From contig NC_059372.1 in NCBI RefSeq assembly GCF_019703515.2, positions 22,988,931 through 23,052,930 on the forward strand: DNA of 64,000 bases, written 5' to 3'. Below the pieces are notes generated by a model, which worked only from the letters and a program-made list of their open reading frames with translations, was not told the DNA's origin and did no database searches. Both the position numbers and the translations under genes were made by a program. Positions 34,346-45,863 of this stretch are shown here, one piece after another (the stretch's first letter is position 1; each line of letters begins with the position of its first letter). Source of the DNA: Myxocyprinus asiaticus. Its lineage: Eukaryota > Chordata > Actinopteri > Cypriniformes > Catostomidae.

Positions 34346-35415
34346 AAGAACATTTAGGATAGCTTTTATGATGCTGAAAATAAACAAAAGCCAGTCTATG
34401 TTGAATTTACATTTATGAAAAAAGCCTACTTGTCATCAGTGTATTTTAGATAAACAGAGTTGGGATATTACCACTCCCTGATGTCACGGTGGAGGTCAGC
34501 AGCTGTGGTCTGCTGTAATGGGCCAAAAAGTGCCCATCTCTGCCAGCTGCCCAGCCAGACAAAGAGTTCTTAATCCCCGCCCAACCCTTCTCCATTTCTC
34601 GCAACACTCTGATCAATAAACTCACTGCCGATCAATACCTCCACAAATCACTTCATTTTCTCTTTTTCTTTCTCCCTCACTTGCACTTACAGCTGGCTGT
34701 GGCAGGAGGAGAGAAAGGCTGAGGAACAGAGCAGGCTGCCTCTGTAAAATGTGACCTGCCCTCCCAACCCAAGAACAATTAAGTGCAAAATAAATCCCAT
34801 TAAAAGCCACCCACTATTTCAACATGAGAGAGCTCATTTTTAGCTGCTGTCATTGTTTTTCCTTTTTTATCCCTCTACTCCCTCTTATTTTGTACTTAAT
34901 AACTCTAAAAGGTAAATGCAGCACACGATCAGGCTATTTTCCAGATATCAAAGCAAAGCACAATGTGCATCAATCAAACTCAACTTCGCATCTTCTACAT
35001 AGTTTTCTATTTGGCAGAATTCAATACATGGAGCAGAATGTACCCTTGCATCAATGGTCAAGAGTTTTAGCCCCTAAAAGCCTGTATGAAATAAATCAGC
35101 ATTAAAGTTCCTTGCTGGCTTTTATGTTCTCTACTTTCTATTATTGCCCAGCAAGTTTTGTTATTATGTAGTTCTGCAGTTTATCTAACCTCAGAAGTAT
35201 GTTTTCAACCACTGGAGAGCTGGGAGACATAATATGAGTTTCCTTTTTGAGGCTGTTTACTCTTAATTTCTCTATTAACTTTGGTTCACATGATTTAAAG
35301 AGATGTTTTCAAGTCATTGTATTCAGTCAATACATTCTTAGGTCATTATTGACGTTAGTATAACATTTTGAGAAATTCTGAGATATATTACACAGACACA
35401 CTCCAAATGTCTGTG
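34346..35415. other. Repeat-poor intronic stretch
   Basis: No transposon ends recognised, with a relatively GC-rich core at about 34480-34620. Possible conserved non-coding DNA, unproven. Confidence 0.35.
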
Positions 35416-35700
35416 CTTTTAAAGGGACAGTTCACCCAAAAACTCACCCTCAACCCCAAACCCTCAATCTCCAAACCAGGGATGTGCATGAGTAATCGAG
35501 TACTCGGTCTGCACCAACTACTCGAGTATTTAAATCACTACTCGAATATTGCAAATGCATTTTCTGGATGAGAGAAGAAGATATCATGGAATCTGTGCTT
35601 TTAAAGCAAAGCCAAGTTAAGGCAATGCTTGTCATTTTTTATTCTTGTTGTTGTTCTTGTTGGAGTCATGCAAAACCAATGGACGAGGAGCTTATCAGAC

Positions 35701-35748
<48 letters not shown>

Positions 35749-36352
35749 ATGAAATACCTTAACACAGCCAGAGCACATTTTATAAAAAATATATCACCAC
35801 TTTCGCCACTAAGTTAGCTCCGGTTGAGAGCAAGTATTTTTGCTGTTATTTTTAAATCTTTTTGCTTTCCCTTTTTATTAATGCACATTGTTCAATTCAG
35901 TTTTTTGCCAAAAGAAAAGCATTGTTTGTAGAAGATATCTTATTTTAAACCATTCTTGGTAACATTTGTGAATAAAACAAATTATAAATTTCACGTACAT
36001 ATCACGTGTTATTTTTAACGTGCATTTTAATATACGAATAATCGCATACTCGTTTTTTGTAGGTTAGATTACTCAACTACAAAATTATTCAAAAATACCC
36101 TATTTCAAAAACCATATGACTTTCTGTCTTCCATGGAATACAAAAGGAGATGTTAGGCAGAATGACAGCCTCAGTTACCATTCAATTTACTGTATGGAAA
36201 AACGTAATGCCATGTAAGTGAAGCGTGACTGAGGCTAATATTGTGCCTAACATCTCCTTTTGTATTCCACCAAAGTAAGTCATACAAGTTTGAAACAACA
36301 TGAGGGTGAATAAATTATGGCAGAATTCTTTTGGGGGTAAACTCTCACTTTA
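35416..36352. mobile_element. AGTTCACCC-type MITE split by another element
   Basis: The left end TTTAAAGGGACAGTTCACCC lies at 35418-35437. The body resumes at about 36100 (CCATATGACTTTC) and runs to the right end near 36350. Between them, about 35482-36098, lies an element whose ends carry GAGTAATCGAGTACTCG and GATTACTCAACTAC words, in hAT style. Confidence 0.6.
35703..35748. repeat. GT microsatellite
   Basis: Uninterrupted TG dinucleotide run of about 45 bp. Confidence 0.97.
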
Positions 36353-36397
36353 AGAAACGACAATGTGGCATTGAGAGCCACACAGGGAAAATGTTTC

Positions 36398-36498
36398 ATT
36401 GTCTGTCTTTGTGTGGGTGCATGGTTTCGGTTGTATTCCCTGCCATGCGCTCTTCGGTCTGTCTTGTTTCATGTCTGGAGTATGGTGTCTGGGTCCAT
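36398..36498 (+). repeat. Short copy of the 28545 repeat
   Basis: About 100 bp nearly identical to 28545-28650, same orientation, breaking off after GTGTCTGGGTCC. Confidence 0.85.
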
Positions 36499-36499
36499 T

Positions 36500-37500
36500 C
36501 CTCTCAAATTTGCGGATTTCTTCTCTCCAAAAGGGGACCACATGATGAGGCATAAACGCAGAGTGATTTATGGTGGTGAAACAGCTATACCATTAATTTA
36601 TACTCGCATCGATAAAGCTGTCTGTTTGTGTGGCTGAGGAATGCCTCTTAGGCAGCTGGAGTCACAGATATGGCTGAACCCCTCTCAGTGGCAAAAAAGT
36701 AGGGGAAGGGTCTGATCTGATGACACCAATCTCCAGAATGTACACCAGCCCTGGTCCTCACAAGATTCAAAGGGTTAATATAATTCTCCCCCACCTCTAC
36801 CACTCGGCATGATCTCCCTCTCCCCGACCGTCCCCACACAACCCAGTTTTATTAGGGGCTGCCGAGTGGGATTTGACAAAGAAGGGGGCTTTTGCTAATG
36901 ATATCATTACAAAAGAACTGATTGCCTGTGATGGGAAAGATCCTATGATCAGAATGACTGTTAGCAAAGAAAAAAGAGAGAGTGGGAATGACGAACTGGA
37001 CCATTAGGCGAAGGCCGGTGCGTCATCGGCGCCAGATCAGAGTTCAGCTTCAAACACCAACCCAGCTCAGTCTTTGACGCAGAGAGTCCCAGCAGGGCAT
37101 ATAAAAGCCAATTACCATGGTGAAGAAACAATGCCACCCTTATAGTGTACGCTCCCTCAACCCATCCCTCATCAAGCTTTTGGCAGGGTGTCACCACACT
37201 GTCCATGGCTCAGTGGCAGATGCGAATGAGGGTGCCTCAATTCCCTGACAGGTTTCCATCATGTAGGGAACAGATGGAGTCCTACACCCCCATCACACCA
37301 GTTACACTATCAAATCTATCCCCTCTACTTGTGAGAGATATATATATATGAATTGTTATCACTGCACTCTCCTCTCCGCCAATGGCTTGTGTATGTGGGC
37401 GTTCTGGTGCTCTATGGCTGCCGTCGCATCATTCAGGTGGATGCTGCAAACTGGTGGTGGTTGAGTAGATTCCCCCGCTACTGTGTAAAACGCTTGTAAG
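36500..37500. other. Repeat-poor intronic stretch
   Basis: No recognised transposon. 36840-36960 and 37000-37250 are of even composition. A minus-strand open stretch (36961-37206) has no domain and no convincing splice signals. Confidence 0.35.
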
Positions 37501-37501
37501 G

Positions 37502-37502
37502 A

Positions 37503-37537
<35 letters not shown>
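37502..37537. repeat. ATT microsatellite
   Basis: Run of ATT units directly at the end of the SINE that follows; possibly its 3' tail. Confidence 0.92.
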
Positions 37538-37542
37538 GAAGT

Positions 37543-38010
37543 GCCTGATCTCATGAAAATTGTGTGACTGCTGCAATATTTTTGCAAAATTACTATATTC
37601 TACGTGGCTCTTAACATATCCTTGTATCGTGGCACTTCCTAGGTGAAATGTCCACTGAGTGACGCTACAAGCAAGTGAAATTTTCTCCCAAACAAGTGAG
37701 GTTTTAAAGGTTAATACTTTGAGTTTCAAATCAACAAAACCTACCTCCCTACCGTTAACCTTAAAAGTAATCGATTGTGTCATAAAAAGCAAATGTGAGA
37801 TAAAAAAACAGATGTTTTGAATGTTAATGCTCAACTATATCAAGTTTTAAATCAACAAAACCCACCTTTCTACCCAAAACCTTAATCTTAACTGGGGAAA
37901 AAAAATGCAACTGCTGAAGCAACCAAGTTGTTTTGTGGTGCTTCTATGATACTTTCGATTTACAGGCTTTTCAGGACTCACATCGCAAGTGCAATGCTCT
38001 ATCAGTATTA
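37543..38010 (-). mobile_element. tRNA-derived SINE of about 490 bp, copy 2
   Basis: Inverse of 29465-29955: CCTGATCTCATGA at the 3' end, the CTTCTATGAT segment near 37940, and a tRNA-like head near 37980-38010. More decayed than copy 1. Confidence 0.68.
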
Positions 38011-40094
38011 CCATGTAATTTGATCATGCTGGAACAAGCTTGTAAACAGGGATGGGTAAAAATTAGACATTTTTAAAAATTAGAATTTTAAAACATTTTT
38101 GATCTTCATTTAAATCTTAATATTGATTCTTAAATCCTAAAATAAATTTTTTACTCTATATGCAACCCTCTACTACAATTAGAGTAAATCACTTGCATTT
38201 GCAACCAAATTTTTCGCTATGAGACTAAAATGTATATATTTGGCAACTGGCTGGAAATTGTTTAGATTTCACTCACCAGTAGTTGTGTGCTCATTTAGAG
38301 CTCGTAAAAAAATGCTGGTTTTCTTAAAGAGACAGTACCGGTTTTTAACGTGTTCAATAAACAAGTAAATAGTACAAATTATGCAATTAAACAATAAACA
38401 TGTAACAAAAAATAATAACTGCAATATAATATCATATTTATTTATTGAATACATGGATTTGTTCATTTTTAGAAAGCTAAAATGTGACCAAAATGATGAA
38501 AAACTAATAAAATATAATAAGAAAAATTTAAATTTTTGTAATGTACCTAGTTAGAAAGCCCCCTGTAAAATTAACAGCATTAGTTGGGAGAGATTTTCTT
38601 TCATATGTTAGCAAAAGGGACATTAAAACTGAAATATACCCATATGAATCGATAACGAATCAAATCGAAATTAGAATCGAATCAAATGAAGAGCTTGTGA
38701 ATTGGAATCAAATCGAATTGGGAAATCTTTATCAATACCCAGCCCTACTTGTAAATGTTGTTGGTTATGTGATGCAAATGTTAAAACATATCGCCTTATA
38801 AGTCATGCACACTTTTACTATGGTAGAATTGTTTTCATGTCATAAGATAGCACTGTGTGAGGAACAGGGCGAAAAGTATTTATGAACTGATGACCTGATG
38901 TTTTACTTGTGATTTATGTGAAAGGGAATTACAGTCATTGTCACTTCATTTTCACTTCAAGTGCCTTCAGGAAAATGCAGAGATATGTAATAAGCCTTGT
39001 AAAAATAATTTAGCTAAATTAAAGGTATAGCTGGTTTAAAATCTATGGTTTCTATGAGGCCAGGTTGTTTTAAAAAAAACAACTCTTCCTGTGTTACTGA
39101 TTTTCACCAAGATATGTGTGACCGATGAAACCAAGGCCATGAATTCTCTCTGAACTGACACCCAAAATAAAGTGAACACTACATAATTAACAGATGCCCT
39201 CATCCAGTGCCTTCCAAGCTGTTGGCCATGAGTGATGTAATAATCCTTTCCTTGCAATCCCCTTGCACTCCTGAACTCACAAAATAAACCAAAGGTTGGC
39301 AGTGAAATGGAGTGAAATGGTGAATGAGACCAGCTAAGGTCCAGAGCGTTGCGTAAACATAACTGGCTTTCACAACATCCCCCATGGAAAATCTTCCAAA
39401 GACTGGTCAGAGGCAAAAAAGACTAACTGAAGTGTTTGGTGGTGGAATGGACAGGTTGAGACTGACAAGGTATCATGGGTCTTGCTAGAATCAATGTTGG
39501 CTCTTCTAACAGGCACTGATGCTTCAAACCACCCAGTGTAATGTCAGCCCCTGGGCCCCTATCACTCACCCTACAAACATCCTTTGCTTGCTGAGTGGGT
39601 TTTACATCATGAAAACCTGCCCTGCGTTCACTGTTTAAAAAGGGGCAAGAGAGCTAAAAATGCCTGAGGATTTGCACCAATCATGTAGTAGATCAAAACC
39701 AGTAGAAACAAATCTTGCACTGGGGTGAAAGGAATGTCAAAGCTGTCATAGGCTGCATTGTCCATTGTTATATAGTGCAAACAAGACACAGCATCAGTGC
39801 CACCCCATTATGCATTTGGAGCAATTGACTTTCTGAAGAGCTCAAACCCTAGATGGCTTTAGTAAACTGTCTCAAACGTTAGAGTAATGGCATGTGCAGC
39901 CACTGGAACAGGTAACAGGCACCCTGCATTCACTCTAATCCAGCCTAAGCATTCAAACAAACTAAGCTGGACTTCGGGCCAAAGGAGACATTGCACAAGA
40001 CACTGCACTTTGAAAGCTTCTCAAACAGGTGTGAGAGCTACAACTAGTAAAGAAAACTAATTTACATCTAATTTATACTTTATACAACAAGTAA
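38011..40094. other. Intronic sequence, no gene seen
   Basis: 38040-38760 is AT-rich, with ATTAGAATCGA/ATCGAAT words suggesting a degraded hAT-like element. 38800-40090 shows no repeat I recognise and no splice-bounded exon. Confidence 0.4.
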
Positions 40095-40140
40095 AATTAT
40101 GTCATCATATCCTCACCATCATGTCATTCCAAACCTGTAT

Positions 40141-41339
40141 GGGGCAGATTCACTGAACAGTGGCCCCACTTTTGCGCGTGGTATTTCAGCGCAAATACCT
40201 GTGTCTTATTCACTAACCACACATCAGGTTTAGCGGGCGCGATCAGTGCTGAAATTGAGCTGAATATTGAATATTTAAATGAAGTCATTGTCATTCCTTT
40301 CCATGCAAACACGCTTCCTTTCTATGTAAATTAGGTTCATGAAAGATTGCGCTTCATTCACAAAACTCCATGTAATTTTCCCTGCGCAATTTACATAGTG
40401 CTATTACCGCCAAATAAAAGTAGGCAGTAAAAAGAATTTTATTTAAAAGAGATTAAAACATTTTCAACTGATCATTTCAGCAGCAATTAATCAAATACTC
40501 ATCAAATGATGTTGAAGAGCGTAATAACCTAGCATATATACAGATGCGCAGTGTTGTCAAGTGCACATTCTGCATGTTTAAGAGATGATCCAGGTGTCTG
40601 GATCAAAGCAATGCTGTTCAGTCCTGGCAGGGTGGGCCAAATATAGTGGTCTGCGGTATCCTCAGCTATATTGCGCTCAGAATCGGACCGCAAGATCATA
40701 ATTGTGCATTCAAATTGTGTTCAGCAGCGATTTTGTGGGTGCATTTGCGGCGTTGCCTGATCTGCATAATTCCTTTAGTGAATCGGGCGCTAAACGAGTG
40801 CAGTTAGCACATGCAAAAAAAAAAAAAAAAATGACGCTTTTAGTGGGCACAATTTATTCTTTTTTAAAAAAAATTTTTTTAACTTTTTCTCCCAATTTGG
40901 AATGCCCAATTCCCAATGTGCTTTTTAAGTCCTCGTGGTCGCGTAGTAATTTGCCTCAATCCAGGTGGCGGAGGATGAATCCCAGTTGCCTCTGCGTCTG
41001 AGACTGTCAACCCATGCATCTTATCATGTGGCTTGTTGAGCGCATTGCCACGGAGACATAGCGCATGTAGAGGCTTCACGCCATCCACCGCGGCAACCAC
41101 GCTCAACTCACCACGTGCCCCACCGAGAGCGAACCACATTATGGCGACCACGAGGAGGTTACCCCATGTGACTCTACCCTCCCTAGCAACCGGGCCAATT
41201 TGGTTGCTTAGGAGACCTGGCTGGAGTCACTCAGCACGCCCTGGGATTCAAACTAGCGAACTCCAGGGGTGGTAGTCAGCGTCTTTACCACTGAGCTACC
41301 CAGGCCCCCGGCACAATTTATTCTTAATGAATCTGCCCC
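40141..41339. mobile_element. Harbinger-like non-autonomous element (GGGGCAGATTCA ends), with nested SINE
   Basis: Exact 12-bp inverted ends GGGGCAGATTCA / TGAATCTGCCCC, with TAT directly on both sides (40138-40140 and 41340-41342). A 3-bp AT-rich duplication and G-rich ends suggest PIF/Harbinger. About 735 bp without the SINE. No transposase. Confidence 0.72.
40862..41309 (-). mobile_element. tRNA-derived SINE (about 450 bp), copy 1
   Basis: The minus-strand head GGGCCTGGGTAGCTCAGTGG contains an A box, and AGTTTGAATCC (41244-41254 on the plus strand as its inverse) is a B box. Flanked by a perfect 16-bp duplication GGCACAATTTATTCTT at 40846-40861 and 41310-41325. The A/T-rich tail is at the left end. 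The tRNA-like part is a pol III promoter, not a functional tRNA. Confidence 0.92.
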
Positions 41340-41760
41340 TATGGCTTTCTTTCTTATGCGGAAAACAATGTTTTAATGAATATCGATGTCCCTTTTTTTC
41401 TTAATCCAATGGCAGTTGATAGTGCCTTATTTTAAAACTTAAACAAGGACCTAAAAGTCACAGAAGTAGTCCAAGTATTCCAAGTATTCTGAAGGCTCAA
41501 GATAGGTTTGGGTCATTTTTTGGTGTAAATCTTGACGTCCATAGCACGTTCATGAGTGCTATGAGAGAAGTTTTTTATGTTCACATGGCTCATGTGTTCA
41601 CGCAAGAACTTCTGTTGTTTAGCACTAAAAACCTTATTTAAACATCTTCTTTTATGTTCTGCATTAAAAAGAAAGTCATACGGGATTGGAACGACACAAG
41701 AGTCAGTGAATAAATTATAACAGAATTTTCATTTTTGGATGAACTATGCTAAATTCAACA

Positions 41761-42656
41761 CAACACAAGAAGTGTTCACTTTCTCTCTCTCTTTTTTTTT
41801 CTTTCTCTTATTCAGGACGACTTCAGAGGAGCAATCAGACCAAGGGCCAAGAAACCAGGTCTTGACTTTGGACACAATTGGAAAGTAATTACACACAAAG
41901 AGCCAATTTTCAAAATGTCCCCCCTTCTCTCTGACTCTGGATCTTGGGTTCTTCTCTTTTCTTCTGGCCTGTGTGAAAAGTCTCTCCTCCCTGATTTGCA
42001 ACCTGTGTAGTGAAGGATGACAGATAGGATTGTGCTCTGAGTCACGAAACTGGATCTCTCCTCCATGCACCCCCACCTCTCCCCTGACACGGTGAAGTAA
42101 TTATGAAAAATTAAATATTATAGTTGATTAGGGCGGCATATTAAGGGAAGTTACCAGTAGGGATAATGTCGCAGAGAATTAGGTACAAATAATATCCTTC
42201 GTGTGCAGTCCCACATAGACCAGCTCCAGAGCAGAGGGAGTAAATGGCTTTTCAGGCAGCAAATGTCACATTTTGAGAATTTGAGGTGATCTGCATTAAG
42301 TGCACTTAAACTGAATGTATTACCCTTTTTTCAGTGATTAATGAGATTTGCAGTCAGGTAACGTGAATGGCCATTCAGCAATTGCTTGGGATAAATGCTA
42401 TACTTGAAATAGATGAGAGGGGGCGGAATGCAGGGACCTCTCAAATTTTAGCACTTTGAATGATGAATAGCTCCTTGAAGCAGAGAAAGGAAACCAGGGA
42501 AATCAGTGGTTATCTAATACATTTCAACAATTAACCATCATTCACAACATCTTGAAATAATATCAGGGAAATCAGTGGTTATCTAATAAATTATTTAAAA
42601 ATGAACCATCATTCTAAACATCTTGAAAGAATATTACTGTAGATTATTGTACAGAA
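41761..42656. other. Intronic sequence, no gene seen
   Basis: Contains a CT-rich tract at 41778-41812. 42100-42460 is repeat-poor. Two similar segments, 42497-42535 and 42565-42603 (AGGGAAATCAGTGGTTATCT), form a 68-bp tandem duplication. Confidence 0.5.
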
Positions 42657-42664
42657 GTAGAGAC

Positions 42665-42866
42665 TAATGCTGCAACAACTAATCAATAAAATAGATAATA
42701 AACTAATCATTAACAAATTTCATTATTGATAATGATATAGAATTTATATTGTTAAATTCAAATTTTACCATTTTTATGTACACAATGTATAGCATACAAT
42801 CATGAATTTATATTACAATATATTAATAATATTATTAAAAAATAATTGTATTTTTATATAAAATTC

Positions 42867-42898
<32 letters not shown>

Positions 42899-43070
42899 TA
42901 TAAAAAAAAAACTGGAAATTAAATTAAAAAAATTTAAACTTTAAATTTTTTATATAATTTTTATTATTATTATTATTAAATCAGATACAATTTTAACTTT
43001 CTATCTTTTATTAAAATAAATAATTGACAGATTAATCAATAATTAAAACTTATCGTTAATTGTAGCACTA
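42665..43070. mobile_element. hAT-like MITE (TAATGCTGCAAC ends)
   Basis: 406 bp, ends TAATGCTGCAAC and TTGTAGCACTA, with subterminal AATCAATAA/TTATTGATT words. Flanks GTAGAGAC (42657-42664) and GTAGAGCC (43071-43078) match in 7 of 8 positions. A CA microsatellite lies at 42868-42893. Confidence 0.78.
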
Positions 43071-43091
43071 GTAGAGCCAACTGTAAAGAAA

Positions 43092-43270
43092 CAACTGGAG
43101 CTATGGCGCAGTAGGTTGTGCACATATTCATAACATATAAGGGCTATTGGTTCATGGGGACCAGGTTTGAATCTGGCCTGGGTTATGTTCTGATCCCATT
43201 TCCCCTCTCTCTCACACTTCTTCTCTAATCTGCACTGTCATGTAAATAAAGACTAAAAAGCCCAGAAATA
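43092..43270 (+). mobile_element. tRNA-derived SINE, short family
   Basis: The head GGAGCTATGGCGCAGTAGGT (A box) and CAGGTTTGAATCTGG (B box, about 43163-43177) resemble a tRNA. The tail ends AATAAAGACTAAAAAGCCC. A known style of teleost SINE. Confidence 0.75.
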
Positions 43271-44165
43271 AAAGACAGCCAGAAGTAAAAAGAGTAGATG
43301 TGTTTATCCTTCATTGAGTTTCTCAGCACATTTCTGGTTGATGCTATCCACTGAGCCTGAATTGAGAAAAACAGAGAGGTGTGTTTGAAATAATTATCTT
43401 CTTCCTATCTCAAATTCAGAAAAACAAACACACATACATCTGTATGTAAGTAAATAGATCAGATTTGTCTCTCGGCTCTCCCTTCCCTGCACTGCCGCTG
43501 GTGGAGCATGTTGACACTTATTAAAGCTGCATGGGGCGACTGCTGGCTGAACCAGGTCCAACTGACGAGACAAGGTTAGACGAGACACACCTGCATGAGG
43601 CCCGAGAACCTCTCACAGGGGCCGGGGGCAACACAAGTATTTGCGCAGGGGCAACAAGAGCGCTAAATCCAGACACATAAAAGGTCAGCCTAAAAGTTGT
43701 ATGAGTGGTTTGGAGCTGAGGTTGCCATGCCAACCAGTCTGGGTCTTTCCTGGCTCCAGCTGGTCCTCATCTGTGTGCTCTGACTCGATGGATTGGAGAC
43801 AGGGCACACAGAAAAGACATGAATATTCATCCGCCTAAAATTTGCCACACCAGTTTGTATTAAAATAGCATAAAAACAGCTCGAAACCAAAACAATTAGA
43901 CATACTTTTGCTGACAGCAGGTGGGGGAGAGTAAATCAGCAAGCAAGCACCAGAAGCATAAAAGCACCAAGGTGTGAAGTCAAATGACTTTGAAAATATA
44001 ATGAAATCACGACTACTTTGTGCTGTTCATGCTGAGTATGCAAGCAAGTGTGAACGTACACACATTTGCATTATTTTTATCCTGAGATACTGTCTCTGGC
44101 TGGTTGTCTATTAGAACATAATTGCATTTTCTGGCATGAGCAAAAAGGCGCTACTCATTCTGTTG
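43271..44165. other. Repeat-poor intronic stretch
   Basis: No transposon recognised at 43330-44100. GC-balanced around 43480-43800. No exon with splice support. Confidence 0.35.
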
Positions 44166-44380
44166 TTAAAGGGATAGTTCACCCAAAAATGAAGATTCTA
44201 TCATCATTTACTCACCCTCATGTTTTTTCCAAATCCTGTATGACTTACGTTTTCCCTTGTGACACAAAAGTAGATATTAGCCTCAGTCACCATTCATGTT
44301 CATTGCATCTTTTTTGCCTGAGGCTAAATAGGGGTGAGTAAATAATATATTTTTCATTTTTGGGTGAACTATCCCTTTAA
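44166..44380. mobile_element. AGTTCACCC-type MITE, complete, TTAA target
   Basis: Complete fold-back element bounded by TTAA on each side (44166-44169 and 44377-44380) with ends AAGGGATAGTTCACCCAAAA and TTTTGGGTGAACTATCCCTT. Duplication of TTAA is the mark of piggyBac-type insertion, so mobilisation by a piggyBac transposase is plausible but not proven. Confidence 0.85.
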
Positions 44381-44749
44381 ATTCTAAGCACATATTGCCA
44401 TTGGCATTGATCTATTCCCACAAATCTGTTCCCGAGACCAGCTTAGACTACTGCCTCTTAACACAATGAGTCTCATGTTGTCAATACATTGATCTGAAAG
44501 TCAATCTGGGTATTTATTACATTTGATCAATTTAAAGCCAAAATCAATGGCACAATTGCTTCATGCAGGCAACAGTAACAATGATCAAGAGTGGCAGAGG
44601 AATACTGAGATCTCCCAGCTGAGCAAAACACGGCACAAAGCCTCACAGCAGAAGCTGAGGAAGATGACATCCATTTGTGTTCCAGTTGATGGCAGAATGC
44701 TAACAGCATGCTTATGTAGCCGATGGTCATGTGAGCAGTAGCGCTCTTG

Positions 44750-45018
44750 AAAAGTATTGCAAAATCTTCATAAGGTTCATAGGGTTTGGGAAAAGAGAAC
44801 CCTTTATGATTCCATGTTAGTCTCCAATGTTAGTCTCAGTCACCATTCACTTTCATTGTATGGAAAAAGATGCAATGGAAGTGAATGGTGACTGAGATTT
44901 ACATTCTGCCTAACATCTACTCTCGTGTTCCACAGAAGAAAAAAAGTCATATGGGTTCAGAATATTAGGGGGAATAAATAAATACAGAATCAAATATTTG
45001 GGTGATCTATCCCTTTCA
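44750..45018. mobile_element. AGTTCACCC-type MITE, diverged
   Basis: Central inverted segment CAGTCACCATTCACTTTCAT / GTGAATGGTGACTGAG at 44827-44896, and right end TTTGGGTGATCTATCCCTTT. Confidence 0.78.
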
Positions 45019-45089
45019 TATTCGCTTCCCTACATTAGTGGCATGAGCTGCAATAACTGAATGATTGGGAGGAGTTGGTCCTCTACCCA

Positions 45090-45738
45090 ATATGGCCATT
45101 ATGCCATCACAGATGGGTATGACTTTCTTTCTTCTTCTGAACACAAACGAAGATATTTTTGTAAATATTTCAGCTCTATTGGTCCTCTCAATGCAAGTGA
45201 ATGGGTACCAAATGTTTGTAGCTCCAAAAGCACATAAAGGCAGCATAAAGGTCATTAAATCCATGTCTTCAGAAGCTATATTATAGGTGTGGTTGAGAAA
45301 TAGATCAATATTTAAGTCCTTTTTTTACTATCAATCTCCACTTTCACAATCTTTTTTTTTTTTTTTTTTTTTGGAGATTAGTTTTCTTCACGCATATCAC
45401 CACCTACTGGGCAGGGAGGTGAAATTCTAGTAAAAAAAAAAAAGGATTTAAATATTGATCTGGTCCTCACCCACACCTATCATATCACTTCTGAAGATAT
45501 AGATTTATCCACAGGAGTCTTATGAATTACTTTTATGCTGACATTATGGGCTTTTTGGAGCTTCAAAATGTTGGTACCCATTCACTTGCACTGTGTAGAG
45601 CTACAGAGCTGAAATATTCTTCTAAAAATCTTAATTTGTGTTCTGCAGAAGAAAGAAAGTCAAACACATCTGGGATGGCATGAGGGTGAGTAAATGATGA
45701 GAGAATTTCCATTTTTGGGTGAAATGTTTCTTTAACCA
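45090..45738. mobile_element. Long fold-back relative of the AGTTCACCC MITE
   Basis: Two arms of about 240 bp (about 45110-45350 and 45420-45660) are inverse copies: ATGCAAGTGAATGGGTACCA on the left matches TGGTACCCATTCACTTGCA on the right. The loop holds a T run (45350-45372). The right end is TTTTGGGTGAAATG. Confidence 0.82.
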
Positions 45739-45804
45739 GTAAGAGTTCCATTGACAGCAAACATAACTTAGATTTAGCTAAGTACACCAAATAGACCAGC
45801 ACCA

Positions 45805-45863
45805 AATTAGCATAAACTAGCCTGAACCAGCATGGATGGTCTAAGCTGGTCTTTTCAGCAGGA
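45805..45863. repeat. CTGGT/ACCAG palindromic repeat, short patch
   Basis: Words ACCAGCATGG and TAAGCTGGTC, same type as at 46511-46697. Confidence 0.65.

Larger units (their letters stand above)
40095..41760. mobile_element. AGTTCACCC-type MITE carrying two nested insertions
   Basis: The left arm (ATGTCATTCCAAACCTGTAT) stops at 40140 and resumes at 41340 with TATGGCTTTCTTTCTT, the expected continuation. The right end TTTTTGGATGAACTATG lies near 41733-41749. The insertion at 40141-41339 is described separately. Confidence 0.72.

Noticed and set aside
41244..41303. tRNA gene on the minus strand
   Set aside because: A and B boxes are present but the segment is the head of a SINE with a 16-bp target duplication; a second copy exists at 52870-53312.
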